Positions 1-8,699 of a stretch of 50,030 nucleotides of DNA are shown piece after piece. Position numbers and translations under genes: made by a program. Within the stretch, counting starts at the first letter, position 1. Every line of letters starts with the position of its first letter. The notes beneath the pieces are model-generated. The model had not been told where the DNA came from. It was given only the letters and a program-made list of their open reading frames with translations, and made no database searches. Source of the stretch: Desulfovibrio sp. (GTDB lineage Bacteria > Desulfobacterota > Desulfovibrionia > Desulfovibrionales > Desulfovibrionaceae); the NCBI RefSeq assembly GCF_019424165.1, contig NZ_JAHZAA010000002.1, positions 1 to 50,030 of the forward strand, given 5' to 3'.

Positions 1-627
1 GCGCCAGGGCATACACCAGCGCCGTTGTTGTCCGAAGGATGACGGAAAAACGGCGCCGCCGTACAGTGGCGCGGTTCAGCGGCGCAGCCCGCCGCAAAAT
101 TGTTGGGGATACACTTCCCTGAAGCAAAACGCGCTATAAAGCGTCTGTTCCCGCAACACCTCCGGCCCGCCTGCTGCCTCACCTGCACTCTCACATCTGG
201 ATTCTTGCCGGAAAACTTCAGTAACACGAAAACATTGCTGAAGAATCAAAAAAAAACGCAGCACCATCGCCCAATAAATCACATATTGAGGCCCGGCACA
301 AAATCATTTGCGTTAATAATTTTTTTTAGTAACACGATATGCATAAAAAAGCCTTCGCACCCAATGCATCCTTGCAACACATCCGGACAAATAAAAAACA
401 AAATGGGAACGCAATCGTTTAAAGACATAAACAATTCAAAAACTGTTTGTGTGTACAACTAGCATAACACAAGTATAGACTGAATGCACAGTCAACACAC
501 AAATTTATACAATTTAAACATACGTTATATTGCTGTGAATTATTGCACACACTGCAAGTTTGCGGGAAAAACCTGCGCCACACCTGTGCAATTTGATGTA
601 GTCGCTATTTTTTGGGTGGAATAATCA

Positions 628-652
628 GCACTTGCGCAGAGTAGCGAAGTGC
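628..652 (+). promoter_or_regulatory. Hairpin/dyad in the cooM leader
   Basis: GCACTT at 628-633 is repeated in inverse as AAGTGC at 647-652. CGC and GCG extend the stem inside a bulged G, giving about 9 base pairs around a six-base loop. It lies 130 bases before cooM. It may be an operator or a folded part of the leader; the role is unknown. Confidence 0.4.
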
Positions 653-690
653 GATAAGGCTGGTAACACTCTTTTTACTATTTTTTTCAC

Positions 691-717
691 GATATGGTAT
701 GGATGTGATACCGTATC
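691..717 (+). promoter_or_regulatory. Imperfect 27-bp palindrome before cooM
   Basis: GATATGGTAT (691-700) and ATACCGTATC (708-717) are inverse repeats with one mismatch in ten around a seven-base spacer. The centre is about 80 bases before the cooM start. Arm length and spacing suit a dimeric regulator, but the sequence does not resemble the CooA site of Rhodospirillum rubrum (TGTCA-N6-CGACA). It could also fold as a leader hairpin. Confidence 0.45.
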
Positions 718-783
718 AAGAGAGAGCATAGTCGGGGCACGCACGGGGCTGGCCCGGAAGACCCGCAAACTACGGGGCGAATT

Positions 784-3700
784 ATGACGGAATCATTGTT
801 CTCGGCTGGCGGCCTGCTGGTGCCGCTTCTGGTGGGCATGGCCCTTATGCTGTACGCCGCGGCCCAGGCCGTGCGCCAGCGCAAGGACCCGCGACGCCTG
901 ATCCTCTGGGGCGCCCTGCACGATGCGGGCATTGTTTGCCTGGGGCTTGGGGCGGGAACCGCCGCCGGCGCCACCGGCTTATGGCTCTTCATACTATTCC
1001 AGGCAGCCGCGCGCGGACTGGCCTGGACGGCTCTGGCCCGGCTCTCTTCGGCCTGCCATACGGGTACGGCCTGTAGCCACGGGCCAGTCTCACTGGCTGA
1101 CCTCGGCGGATCGGGGCAACGCCACCCCTGGACGGCGGCACTGTTCGCCCTGGGCCTGCTGGCCTCGGTGGGCGGCTCGCCGTTTCTACTGCCCGAAGCC
1201 CGCCTTTTCATCAATGCGGCGGTGCTTGAAGCCATACCCGGCGGCCTTGTGGCCCTGCTGGTCATGGCCCTGGCCACCACCATTTTCATCTGGCTCTACG
1301 TTGACGCCGTGCGCCGTGTGGCGCTGGAAGACGCGTCGGAAGACACGCATACGGCCCTTGGCCCCATGCGCGGCAGCAGTCTGCCGGTGCTGGCCCTGGC
1401 TGCGGCTGTGGCCCTCATGGGTCTTCTGCGCGGCCCGCTTACCGGGCTGATCGGCGGCCAGTACGGATTTTCCGCACCCCATGCGGCCGTGCACCCGGCC
1501 TACTGGTGCTACTACCTCGGGGCCTTCGTCGCCGGAGGGGCCTTTCTGGCCCGCTTGCGGCAGGCGCCTGTGGTCGGCACGGCTTTCGCGGCCCTGGCCT
1601 TTGTGCTGGCCCTTGCCTTTGAAACCGGCCCCACGGCAAAACTGTTCTTGATCATGACCAGCCTGGTAGCCCTGGTGGTCTGCGTGTATTCGCAAGGCTA
1701 CATCCACGGGCGGCATCAGGGGCGCTACTGGTTCTTCCTGCTGCTCACCTTTGCCTCGCTGGCCGGCATAGTCTCAAGCTCTGACGCACCGGGCCTGTAC
1801 GGCTACTGGGAGCTCATGACCTTCGCCTCCTACTTTCTGGTAGTACACGAAGGACGCCGCAGCGCGTTTGATGCCGGTCTCAAATACTACATCATGTGTG
1901 CGGGTGGTGCTCTCTTCATGCTGCCCGGCCTGCTCATGCTCGGTCAGGGCTTTGTGCCCACGCCTGTGGTGCAGGCAGCCCTTGTGCTCTGCCTTGCGGG
2001 GTTTGGCGTCAAGGCCGGCCTTGTGCCGCTGCACTCCTGGCTGCCCGACGCCCACCCGGCCGCGCCCTCTTCGGTTTCGGCCCCCCTGTCGGGCATCATA
2101 ACCAAGATGGGCGTATTCGGCATTGTGGCCGTGCTGCTCATGCGGCCCATGGTCAGCAGCCTGCCGGGCCTGTTCGGACTTTCCTGGCTCGGCACGGGTC
2201 TGGTCTTCACGGGCGCCGCCACCCTCATCCTGGGCGAGGTCATGGCCTTGCGGCAGGACGACATCAAGCGCATGCTGGCCTACTCCACACTGGGGCAGCT
2301 CGGTGAAATCGCGCTGGTGCTCGGCATCGGCACATGGCTTTCCACAACCGGCGCGCTGTGGCACATGTTCAACCACGCCATCATGAAGGACCTGCTCTTC
2401 CTCGGAGCAGGCGCGCTTATCCTGCGTAGCGGCAGCCGCAAACTTGCCGACCTGCGCGGCCTGGGCCGCCAGATGCCCTTCACCGTGACCTGCATGGGCA
2501 TTGGCCTTGTGAGCATTATGGGACTGCCGCCTTTTGGCGCATTTTACAGCAAGTTCCTGATGATACAGGCCGCCACCGAGGCCGGACAGATCTGGCTTGC
2601 CGCCCTTATTCTCGGCGGCTCGCTGGTAGGCCTTGTGTACTACACGCGCATCCTCAAGACTCTGGTTTTTGAGGAACGCCCCGATTACCTGCCCAAGGCG
2701 ACCGAAGCTCCGCTGACCATGCGTCTCGGCATGGGCGCTCTTGCCGCCCTGTGCCTGCTGCTTGGCCTTGCGCCGCAACTGCCCATGCAGCTTGTGGTTC
2801 CCGTAGCCAGCCTTGCCTTTGTACCCAACCCTTCCGACGCGTTGGTGCTGCTGGCCATGAACGTGAGCTGGCCCATCTATGTGGTCGTACCCGTATTCGG
2901 CGCGCTTTTGCCCGCCATATTCCACAAGAACCGCGTTCTGGCGGGCAAAACCAGCGTGGGAGTACTGCTTGCCACCGCCCTGCTGGTAATCCTGTTCGGG
3001 CGCAGTCTGGACACGCTCTCTTTCTGCTTTGCCCTTATCGTACCCCTGCTTGGCGCGGTCAACATGGCTTATGCGCTGGGCTATATGGAGCACAGCCACA
3101 GGCAGTGGCGCTTCTACTGCGCCTTTACCGCCATGTGCGGCGGCCTGGTAGGTATGGCGGCCAGCCAGTACCTGCTGAGCTTCTTCCTGTTCTGGGAAAT
3201 CATGAGCTCGTGGACGCTGTATCTGGCCATTGCCCACGAAGGCGACAAGGCGTCCCTGCGTGAGGCCTTCAAATACTTCATCTTCAACGTGTTCGGCGCG
3301 GGCTTCATCTTTGTGGGCCTGTGCGTTATCGGCCCCTTTACCCCCTTCAGCACCCTGCTGCTGGAAGGTATGGCCCCCAGCCTGTCACCGGGCGCTGCCT
3401 GGCTTGGCATGGCCCTGCTGGCCGCCGGATTTGTAATGAAGGCCGCCCAGTTGCCGTTCCGCATTGACTGGCAGATGCACCCGGCCCTTGCCCCGACCCC
3501 CGTGTCCGGCTACATCTCTTCGGTTCTGCTGAAGAGCGCCATTCTGGGCCTTATCAAGCTGTTCATGCTGCTCGGCGGCGGTTTCGCCCTCGCCGGGGTT
3601 CTGGGCGGATTTGAACAGGGTTCCATCAGCGTGGCCGTCATGTGGATAGGCGGCATCACCATCATCATGGCCGCCCTTCAGGCGTTGCGCAGCAACGGCA

Positions 3701-4521
3701 TCAAACTGATATTCATCTATTCGACGGTCAGCCAGCTCGGCTACATGGTTCTTGCCGTGGCAGCGGGCGGCGCGCTGGGTTATGCGGGCGGCATGCTGCA
3801 CGTCATCAACCACGTGTTCTTCAAAGACCTGCTCTTCCTTGTCTGCGGCGCAGTCATGTTTGCCAGCCACAAGGAAACGCTGGACGACCTGGGCGGCATC
3901 GGACGCAAGATGCCCTTTACCCTGGCCATGTTCGCCATTGCCGGGCTTTCGGTGGTGGGCGTTCCCCCTACCAGCGGCTTCTCGTCCAAATGGCTTATCT
4001 ACCATGCCCTCATGGAAGCCGGACAGCCCTTCCTGGCGCTGCTTTCCCTCATCGGCAGCGTGCTGACCATGGCCTATATCGCCAAATTCCTGCACGCGGC
4101 CTTTTTGGGCCAGCCCGCCCGCGACCTTGACGAAATCAAGGAAGTGCCGCGCATCATGCGTGTACCCATGGGCATTCTGGCCGCGGGTTGTCTGCTTACG
4201 GGCATATTCCCCGGCCTTGCGCTCGGCCCCATCAACTCGGTTCTGTTTGAATACGGCTTCATGCCTCTGAACGTGGGCCTTTCCGGCGTGCTGTCAGGCG
4301 CGGGAGCCTGGAACGCCACGGGCATGTTCGTAATGATGGCCCTGGCTTTCGCGGGCGGCTGCTGGTTTGTGAAGCGCTTTACCCGCCTGCGCGAAATTGA
4401 CGTGCACACCTGCGGCCTGCCGCCCGAAACGGCCACCAGCCGCATGACGCCTTCCAGCATTTACGGCGGCCTCACGCGCCTTCTCGGCAGTGAGCGCGCG
4501 CCCAAGGAGAACCGCTCATGA
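784..4521 (+). CDS. cooM: Coo hydrogenase membrane subunit CooM, two fused antiporter-like modules
   Basis: A 1,245-residue, almost wholly hydrophobic protein: the large ion-translocating subunit of the CO-induced/energy-converting [NiFe] hydrogenase, related to NuoL/M/N and HycC. Two proton-antiporter modules lie in tandem. The first has the canonical HSWLPDAHPAAPSS signature near residues 417-430. The second has a diverged version, DWQMHPALAPTPVSG, near residues 896-910. The length agrees with CooM of Rhodospirillum rubrum and Desulfovibrio rather than with single-module EchA. The stop overlaps the cooK start by four bases (ATGA), so the two are translationally coupled. It probably couples ferredoxin-dependent hydrogen turnover to ion transport across the inner membrane. 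Confidence 0.93.
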   Translation: MTESLFSAGGLLVPLLVGMALMLYAAAQAVRQRKDPRRLILWGALHDAGIVCLGLGAGTAAGATGLWLFILFQAAARGLAWTALARLSSACHTGTACSHGPVSLADLGGSGQRHPWTAALFALGLLASVGGSPFLLPEARLFINAAVLEAIPGGLVALLVMALATTIFIWLYVDAVRRVALEDASEDTHTALGPMRGSSLPVLALAAAVALMGLLRGPLTGLIGGQYGFSAPHAAVHPAYWCYYLGAFVAGGAFLARLRQAPVVGTAFAALAFVLALAFETGPTAKLFLIMTSLVALVVCVYSQGYIHGRHQGRYWFFLLLTFASLAGIVSSSDAPGLYGYWELMTFASYFLVVHEGRRSAFDAGLKYYIMCAGGALFMLPGLLMLGQGFVPTPVVQAALVLCLAGFGVKAGLVPLHSWLPDAHPAAPSSVSAPLSGIITKMGVFGIVAVLLMRPMVSSLPGLFGLSWLGTGLVFTGAATLILGEVMALRQDDIKRMLAYSTLGQLGEIALVLGIGTWLSTTGALWHMFNHAIMKDLLFLGAGALILRSGSRKLADLRGLGRQMPFTVTCMGIGLVSIMGLPPFGAFYSKFLMIQAATEAGQIWLAALILGGSLVGLVYYTRILKTLVFEERPDYLPKATEAPLTMRLGMGALAALCLLLGLAPQLPMQLVVPVASLAFVPNPSDALVLLAMNVSWPIYVVVPVFGALLPAIFHKNRVLAGKTSVGVLLATALLVILFGRSLDTLSFCFALIVPLLGAVNMAYALGYMEHSHRQWRFYCAFTAMCGGLVGMAASQYLLSFFLFWEIMSSWTLYLAIAHEGDKASLREAFKYFIFNVFGAGFIFVGLCVIGPFTPFSTLLLEGMAPSLSPGAAWLGMALLAAGFVMKAAQLPFRIDWQMHPALAPTPVSGYISSVLLKSAILGLIKLFMLLGGGFALAGVLGGFEQGSISVAVMWIGGITIIMAALQALRSNGIKLIFIYSTVSQLGYMVLAVAAGGALGYAGGMLHVINHVFFKDLLFLVCGAVMFASHKETLDDLGGIGRKMPFTLAMFAIAGLSVVGVPPTSGFSSKWLIYHALMEAGQPFLALLSLIGSVLTMAYIAKFLHAAFLGQPARDLDEIKEVPRIMRVPMGILAAGCLLTGIFPGLALGPINSVLFEYGFMPLNVGLSGVLSGAGAWNATGMFVMMALAFAGGCWFVKRFTRLREIDVHTCGLPPETATSRMTPSSIYGGLTRLLGSERAPKENRS

Positions 4522-5489
4522 GCGATACCCTGCTTGCCATACTGCACATGTGCGTCTTCCCCGGCGGGGCCTTTGCCCTCATGGTAGCCATGTTCTTCAA
4601 AGGACTGGACCGCCGGGTAGAAGCCCGCCTGCAACGCCGCGTGGGACCTCCCCTGGTGCAGCCCTGGCTGGACATTGCCAAGCTGCTGACCAAGGAAACC
4701 ATGATTCCCCGTACCGCCTGCCGCCCGGCATTTTTGCTGGCCCCGGTTTTCGGTTTCACGGGCATGGCCGTTTGTGCCGCCTTTATCCCCATTTCGGGCG
4801 TGTATAACGGGCTGTTCAACATGGGCGACCTGCTGGTGATCTTTTACCTGCTGCCCATTCCGGCCATGGCCATCATGCTTGGCGGCTCGGCCTCCAGTTC
4901 GCCCTTCGGCGCAGTGGGCTTTTCACGCGAAATGACCCTTATGTTCGCCTACGAAACGCCCCTGCTCATGATTTTGCTGGCTGTGGCCATGCTTACAGGC
5001 AAGACCCTCGCGGGCGGAGCCTGGGGTGCGGAATTCTCGCTTTACAAAATCGTGGCCCTGCAACAGCAGACCGGATCTTTCGGCTTTAACCCGTCCATGA
5101 TACCGGCGTTTCTGGCCTATCTGATCTTTCTGCCCGGCACTATGGGGGTTGTACCCTTTGACATCCCCGAGGCCGAAACAGAAATCATCGAAGGCCCGCT
5201 GCTGGAATACGGCGGCCCGCTGCTGGCGCTTTTTCAGATCACGTCGGCGCTCAAGACCTTCGTTGTTCTGGGGCTGGGGGTTGCGCTTTTCTTTCCCGGC
5301 ACCATATCTGAATGGTGGCCAATCAATCTCTTGTGGTTCCTGTTCAAGTGTTTCGCGCTCATGCTGGTTTCGCTCACCCTGGTCAAGTCGGCCACCGGGC
5401 GTTTCCGCATTGACCAGGCGTTTCGCTTTTATGTGACTGTGCCCACAGCCCTCGCGCTGTGCAGCCTGATACTGGTCTGGGTGATGTAA
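4518..5489 (+). CDS. cooK: Coo hydrogenase membrane subunit CooK (NuoH-like)
   Basis: A 323-residue membrane protein of the NuoH/EchB/HycD family, the subunit that anchors the peripheral hydrogenase arm to the membrane part. The N-terminal stretch RRVGPPLVQPWLDIAKLLTK and the internal acidic loop DIPEAETEIIEG are family hallmarks; the latter faces the quinone-like cavity in complex I. About eight hydrophobic segments are visible. It starts inside the cooM stop codon and ends ten bases before cooL, whose ribosome site overlaps its stop. Identification rests on these motifs and on the conserved gene order. Confidence 0.93.
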   Translation: MSDTLLAILHMCVFPGGAFALMVAMFFKGLDRRVEARLQRRVGPPLVQPWLDIAKLLTKETMIPRTACRPAFLLAPVFGFTGMAVCAAFIPISGVYNGLFNMGDLLVIFYLLPIPAMAIMLGGSASSSPFGAVGFSREMTLMFAYETPLLMILLAVAMLTGKTLAGGAWGAEFSLYKIVALQQQTGSFGFNPSMIPAFLAYLIFLPGTMGVVPFDIPEAETEIIEGPLLEYGGPLLALFQITSALKTFVVLGLGVALFFPGTISEWWPINLLWFLFKCFALMLVSLTLVKSATGRFRIDQAFRFYVTVPTALALCSLILVWVM

Positions 5490-5499
5490 GGAGGCCGCC

Positions 5500-5949
5500 G
5501 TGTCGCTTGACAATATGCTTAAAAAACTTTCCGTGCGTTCGCCGTGGCTGTTCCGCATCAATGCCGGTTCCTGCAACGGTTGTGACGTGGAGCTGGCCAC
5601 CACGGCCTGTATTCCGCGCTATGACGTGGAGCGCCTCGGTTGCCGCTACTGCGGCAGCCCGCGCCATGCCGATATTGTGCTTATTACCGGCCCCCTTACC
5701 ACAAGGGTGCGTGACCGCGTGTTGCGCGTGTGGGATGAAATCCCCGAACCCAAGGTCACGGTGGCCGTGGGCATCTGCCCCATATCCGGCGGGGTCTTCC
5801 GCGAAGGGTACTCCATTGAAGGCCCCATTGACCGCTACCTGCCCGTGGATGTGAACGTACCCGGCTGCCCCCCGCGCCCCCAGGCCATACTTGAAGGCGT
5901 GGTGCTGGCCCGGTCCATCTGGCTGAAAAAACTGGGCGTGGAGGAATAA
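5500..5949 (+). CDS. cooL: Coo hydrogenase small subunit CooL (NuoB-like)
   Basis: A 149-residue small subunit of the energy-converting [NiFe] hydrogenase, homologous to NuoB and EchC. It should carry the proximal [4Fe-4S] cluster that passes electrons between the Ni-Fe site of CooH and the ferredoxin-like subunits. Likely ligands are Cys25 and Cys28 (SCNGC), Cys93 (GICP) and Cys123 (PGCPPRP). It has no signal peptide, in keeping with a cytoplasmic site. The start is GTG, with TAAGGAGG overlapping the cooK stop a few bases upstream. One base separates its stop from the cooX ATG. Confidence 0.94.
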   Translation: MSLDNMLKKLSVRSPWLFRINAGSCNGCDVELATTACIPRYDVERLGCRYCGSPRHADIVLITGPLTTRVRDRVLRVWDEIPEPKVTVAVGICPISGGVFREGYSIEGPIDRYLPVDVNVPGCPPRPQAILEGVVLARSIWLKKLGVEE

Positions 5950-5950
5950 T

Positions 5951-6529
5951 ATGGCGGGCTTTCTTAAAGTTTTATTCCGCAACCTGCTTGAAGGCCCCAG
6001 CACCGATCCCTTCCCCCTGGGCGAAACCTTCACTCCCGAGCGCCTGCGCGGCAGGGCTGTGGTTGACCCGGAACTGTGCATGGGCTGCGGCATCTGCCGT
6101 CACTCCTGCGCGGCAGGGGCCATCCATATCGGCCAGTTGCCCGACAGTTCGGGCTTTACCATAACCATCTGGCAAAATTCGTGCTGCCTGTGCGCCTCGT
6201 GCCGTCATTACTGCCCCACCGGGGCCATGAGCATCAGCACAGACTGGCATTCGGCGCACGTCCAGACCGAAAAGTATAAAAGGCTTGAGCAGCATACCAT
6301 CAAGTATGAGCCGTGCGCCCAGTGTGGCGAACTTATGCGGCCCATACCCAAGGCGCTGGCTGAAAAGCTCTATGCCTGGAACGAAGAGATCGACCCCGAG
6401 CTGACACGCAGGCTCTGCCCCAAATGCCGTCAGATTGAAGACGCCAAGCGCAATGCCTGCCTGCTGCCGGAACCGGGCGAAGCCCCGATGGAAAAAGCCG
6501 TAACCTCGGCTGCTCCCACAAAAGATTAG
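5951..6529 (+). CDS. cooX: Coo hydrogenase polyferredoxin subunit CooX
   Basis: A 192-residue iron-sulfur subunit of the NuoI/EchF type. Two classical CxxCxxCxxxCP-type clusters lie near residues 43-53 (CMGCGICRHSC) and 78-89 (CCLCASCRHYC) and would carry two [4Fe-4S] centres. The C-terminal third has two more CxxC pairs (CAQC near 121 and CPKC near 156) that look like a small zinc-ribbon, as in HycF/HyfH relatives. It starts one base after cooL, with GGAGG as ribosome site. Its role is to link CooL with the CooF electron donor. Confidence 0.92.
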   Translation: MAGFLKVLFRNLLEGPSTDPFPLGETFTPERLRGRAVVDPELCMGCGICRHSCAAGAIHIGQLPDSSGFTITIWQNSCCLCASCRHYCPTGAMSISTDWHSAHVQTEKYKRLEQHTIKYEPCAQCGELMRPIPKALAEKLYAWNEEIDPELTRRLCPKCRQIEDAKRNACLLPEPGEAPMEKAVTSAAPTKD

Positions 6530-6551
6530 CGGTCTGCACCGCGGAGAACAT

Positions 6552-7088
6552 ATGCAAGAGACCATTAACGGCAACGCCAAAGTCATTGAGGACCTTTCCG
6601 TCCTCTGCACCGAGGCCGACGCCATTCACCACAGTACCGACAGTTTCGGCAACGCCTACCACTGGTTCCGGCTGGGTACGCCGCGCATGCTCACCCGCGG
6701 CGCGGAAATACTGCGGCAGGCCGATGCCCGCCTGGCCATGGTGACGGCCTATAACCGCCGCCAGCTCAGCGAACCCATGCAGGAAGTGTGTTACCACTTC
6801 GAACTGGATGGCGTTATTTACGACATGACCGTGACCCTTAACGGCGAGTGGCCCACCGTCCCCTCCATCACTCCGCTCTTTGCCAACGCTGACTGGCACG
6901 AACGGGAAATGATGGAGCTTTACGGCATTCAGGTCACGGGGCAGCCCAATCCCCGCCGCCTCTTCCTTGATGAGGAGCTGGACGCGGGCATTCTCAACGA
7001 AGCCGTGCCTCTTTCCATCATGATGAACGGCGCCTGCACCACCGACCTGTGGGAACGCATCCTCAAGGATAAGGAGAATCAGTCATGA
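6552..7088 (+). CDS. cooU: Coo hydrogenase subunit CooU (NuoC-like)
   Basis: A 178-residue hydrophilic protein of the NuoC/EchD family, a structural subunit of the peripheral arm that packs against the large subunit. The conserved segment WHEREMMELYGIQ followed by NPRRLFLDEEL is the family's signature. It has no cofactor ligands, as usual. It lies 22 bases after cooX and overlaps the cooH start by four bases (ATGA), so CooU and CooH are probably made in equal amounts. Assignment follows the motif and the conserved cooXUH order. Confidence 0.92.
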   Translation: MQETINGNAKVIEDLSVLCTEADAIHHSTDSFGNAYHWFRLGTPRMLTRGAEILRQADARLAMVTAYNRRQLSEPMQEVCYHFELDGVIYDMTVTLNGEWPTVPSITPLFANADWHEREMMELYGIQVTGQPNPRRLFLDEELDAGILNEAVPLSIMMNGACTTDLWERILKDKENQS

Positions 7089-8167
7089 CCAGCACCTTCA
7101 CCATGCCTCTCGGGCCGGTACACGTGGCCCTTGAGGAACCGGTATACTTCCACCTGACGGTGGACGGTGAAACCGTGCGTCACGTGGAACTGACCTCCGG
7201 CCATGTGCACCGCGGCATGGAGGCCATGGCCACCCAGCGCAATCTGGTCAAAAACGTCACGCTTACCGAACGCGTGTGCTCCCTGTGTTCCAACAGCCAC
7301 TCCTTCACCTACAGCATGGTGGTGGAAAACGTGCTGGGCATCACCATTCCCGACCGCGCGCGCTATCTGCGTGTGGTGGCGGAAGAAATCAAGCGTATAG
7401 CCTCGCACCTGTTCAACACGGCCATCCAGGCGCACATCATCGGTTTCAAGTCGCTGTTCATGCACGTCATGGAAGTGCGTGAAATGATGCAGGACCTGAA
7501 AGAAACCGTTTACGGCAACCGCATGAATCTGGCTGCAAACTGCATTGGCGGCGTAAAATACAATGTCAATGCGGAACTGTTGGACTACATGCGTAAAATG
7601 CTGGACAAGGTAGAACCGCAGGTGGATGAAATCCGCGAGATTTACGACACTAACAGCATGGTTCTGGCCCGTACCAAAGGCCTTGGCTTGCTGCCCAAGG
7701 AAGATGCCATCCGCCTTGGCGTGGTCGGCCCTGTGGCGCGCGGCTCCGGTCTGCACCTGGACGTGCGCAAGGATTCGCCTTACGCCGCCTATCCTGATGT
7801 GGAGTTCAAAACCATTGTGGAACAGAGCGGCTGCATTCACGCCCGTACCATGGTGCGAATGCACGAAGTGCTCGAATCCTTCAGCATCATCCGCCAGTGC
7901 ATCGCGCGTATGCCCGAAGGCGAGGTAACGGCCCCCATGCGCCAGATACGCACGGCCGAAGCCTGCGCCCGCTCCGAAGCGCCGCGCGGCGAGGTTTTCT
8001 ACTATATCCGCACCAATGATACGGATATACCCTCGCGCCTCAAGTGGCGTGTGCCTTCCTACATGAACTGGGAGGCTCTGGGCGTGATGATGCGTGACTG
8101 CAATGTGGCCGATGTGGCCCTGATCACCAACAGTATCGACCCCTGCGTATCCTGCACGGAACGCTAG
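7085..8167 (+). CDS. cooH: Coo [NiFe] hydrogenase large subunit CooH
   Basis: A 360-residue catalytic subunit related to NuoD and EchE. The four nickel-iron ligands are present: Cys65 and Cys68 in ERVCSLCSNSHS, and Cys354 and Cys357 in DPCVSCTER. Only three residues (TER) follow the last cysteine, so there is no C-terminal extension to be clipped. This matches what is known of Rhodospirillum CooH and means no HycI-type protease is needed. The residues between belong to the NuoD fold (GGVKYNVNAE). It overlaps cooU by four bases and is followed by a 148-base gap with a strong hairpin before hypA. Confidence 0.95.
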   Translation: MTSTFTMPLGPVHVALEEPVYFHLTVDGETVRHVELTSGHVHRGMEAMATQRNLVKNVTLTERVCSLCSNSHSFTYSMVVENVLGITIPDRARYLRVVAEEIKRIASHLFNTAIQAHIIGFKSLFMHVMEVREMMQDLKETVYGNRMNLAANCIGGVKYNVNAELLDYMRKMLDKVEPQVDEIREIYDTNSMVLARTKGLGLLPKEDAIRLGVVGPVARGSGLHLDVRKDSPYAAYPDVEFKTIVEQSGCIHARTMVRMHEVLESFSIIRQCIARMPEGEVTAPMRQIRTAEACARSEAPRGEVFYYIRTNDTDIPSRLKWRVPSYMNWEALGVMMRDCNVADVALITNSIDPCVSCTER

Positions 8168-8216
8168 GCAGCACGGCGGCGCATGCCGGATGCTGCCGGA
8201 AGGACGGATTTTCCGC

Positions 8217-8241
8217 GCGGAACGCCCCTGCGGCGTTCCGC
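8217..8241 (+). promoter_or_regulatory. Strong hairpin between cooH and hypA
   Basis: GCGGAACGCC (8217-8226) and GGCGTTCCGC (8232-8241) pair perfectly around the loop CCTGC. No T-tract follows, so it does not look like a simple terminator. It may stabilise the upstream mRNA or mark a processing point that sets hydrogenase subunits apart from the accessory genes. Confidence 0.5.
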
Positions 8242-8315
8242 CGGAGAAAAACCGGCCCGGCGCGCGGCAATACAGCCGCCCCATGCCACAAACGTTGAAG
8301 CGGCGGACAAAGCCC

Positions 8316-8699
8316 ATGCATGAAGCGAGTCTGGTTCAGGGCCTTCTGGACATCTGCCTGAAGTCCCTGAAAGATCACAACGAGGCGCACCCTGAAAACC
8401 AGGTAGAGCGCATACACAAGGTGGAATGCCAGCTTGGCCTTATCGCCTGTGTGGAGGCGCAAACCCTTACCGCCTGCTTTGAGCTTTTTGCGGAAGGAAC
8501 CCCGGCCGAAGGAGCGCAACTGCTTTTGCACACAGCGCCCCTGCCCTGCCGCTGTACTGATTGCAGCCATGAATTCAGCCTGACGCAACGGCATTTCGTC
8601 TGTCCCAGTTGCGGCGGCGAGAACATCCACTTCAACGGGGGCCACGGACTTACCCTGATGGCCCTGCACGTTGCATCCGAGGAAACGGACCATGACTGA
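8316..8699 (+). CDS. hypA: Hydrogenase nickel chaperone HypA
   Basis: A 127-residue nickel metallochaperone that delivers Ni to the [NiFe] site. The start at 8316 is chosen because the family needs an N-terminal Met-His-Glu, with His2 binding nickel; an upstream in-frame ATG at 8190 would bury it. The zinc site is Cys80, Cys83, Cys96 and Cys99 (CTDC and CPSC). The ribosome site is weak, and a 148-base gap separates it from cooH. Its end overlaps cooF. The presence of HypA inside the operon suggests a dedicated nickel supply for CooH. Confidence 0.93.
   Translation: MHEASLVQGLLDICLKSLKDHNEAHPENQVERIHKVECQLGLIACVEAQTLTACFELFAEGTPAEGAQLLLHTAPLPCRCTDCSHEFSLTQRHFVCPSCGGENIHFNGGHGLTLMALHVASEETDHD

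Larger units (their letters stand above)
1..783. other. Gene-poor leader upstream of the coo operon
   Basis: About 780 bases without a convincing gene. Bases 1-180 are GC-rich; roughly 185-720 are clearly AT-rich, unlike the surrounding coding DNA, as expected for a promoter region. On the minus strand a frame with Arg/Ala-rich codons is open from about 133 off the left edge and could be the start of a divergent gene, but it has no ATG and no clear ribosome site. The plus-strand frame at 100-462 reads as non-protein-like. Inverted repeats lie at 478-493, 628-652 and 691-717. I could not fix a -35/-10 pair with confidence. Confidence 0.6.

Noticed and set aside
1..133. Minus-strand open frame running off the left edge
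   Set aside because: Only about 44 codons, no ATG, no ribosome site; could be a real gene start but cannot be supported.
295..311. Sigma-54-like GGCAC...TTGC before cooM
   Set aside because: Thirteen bases lie between GG and GC, whereas sigma-54 needs ten.
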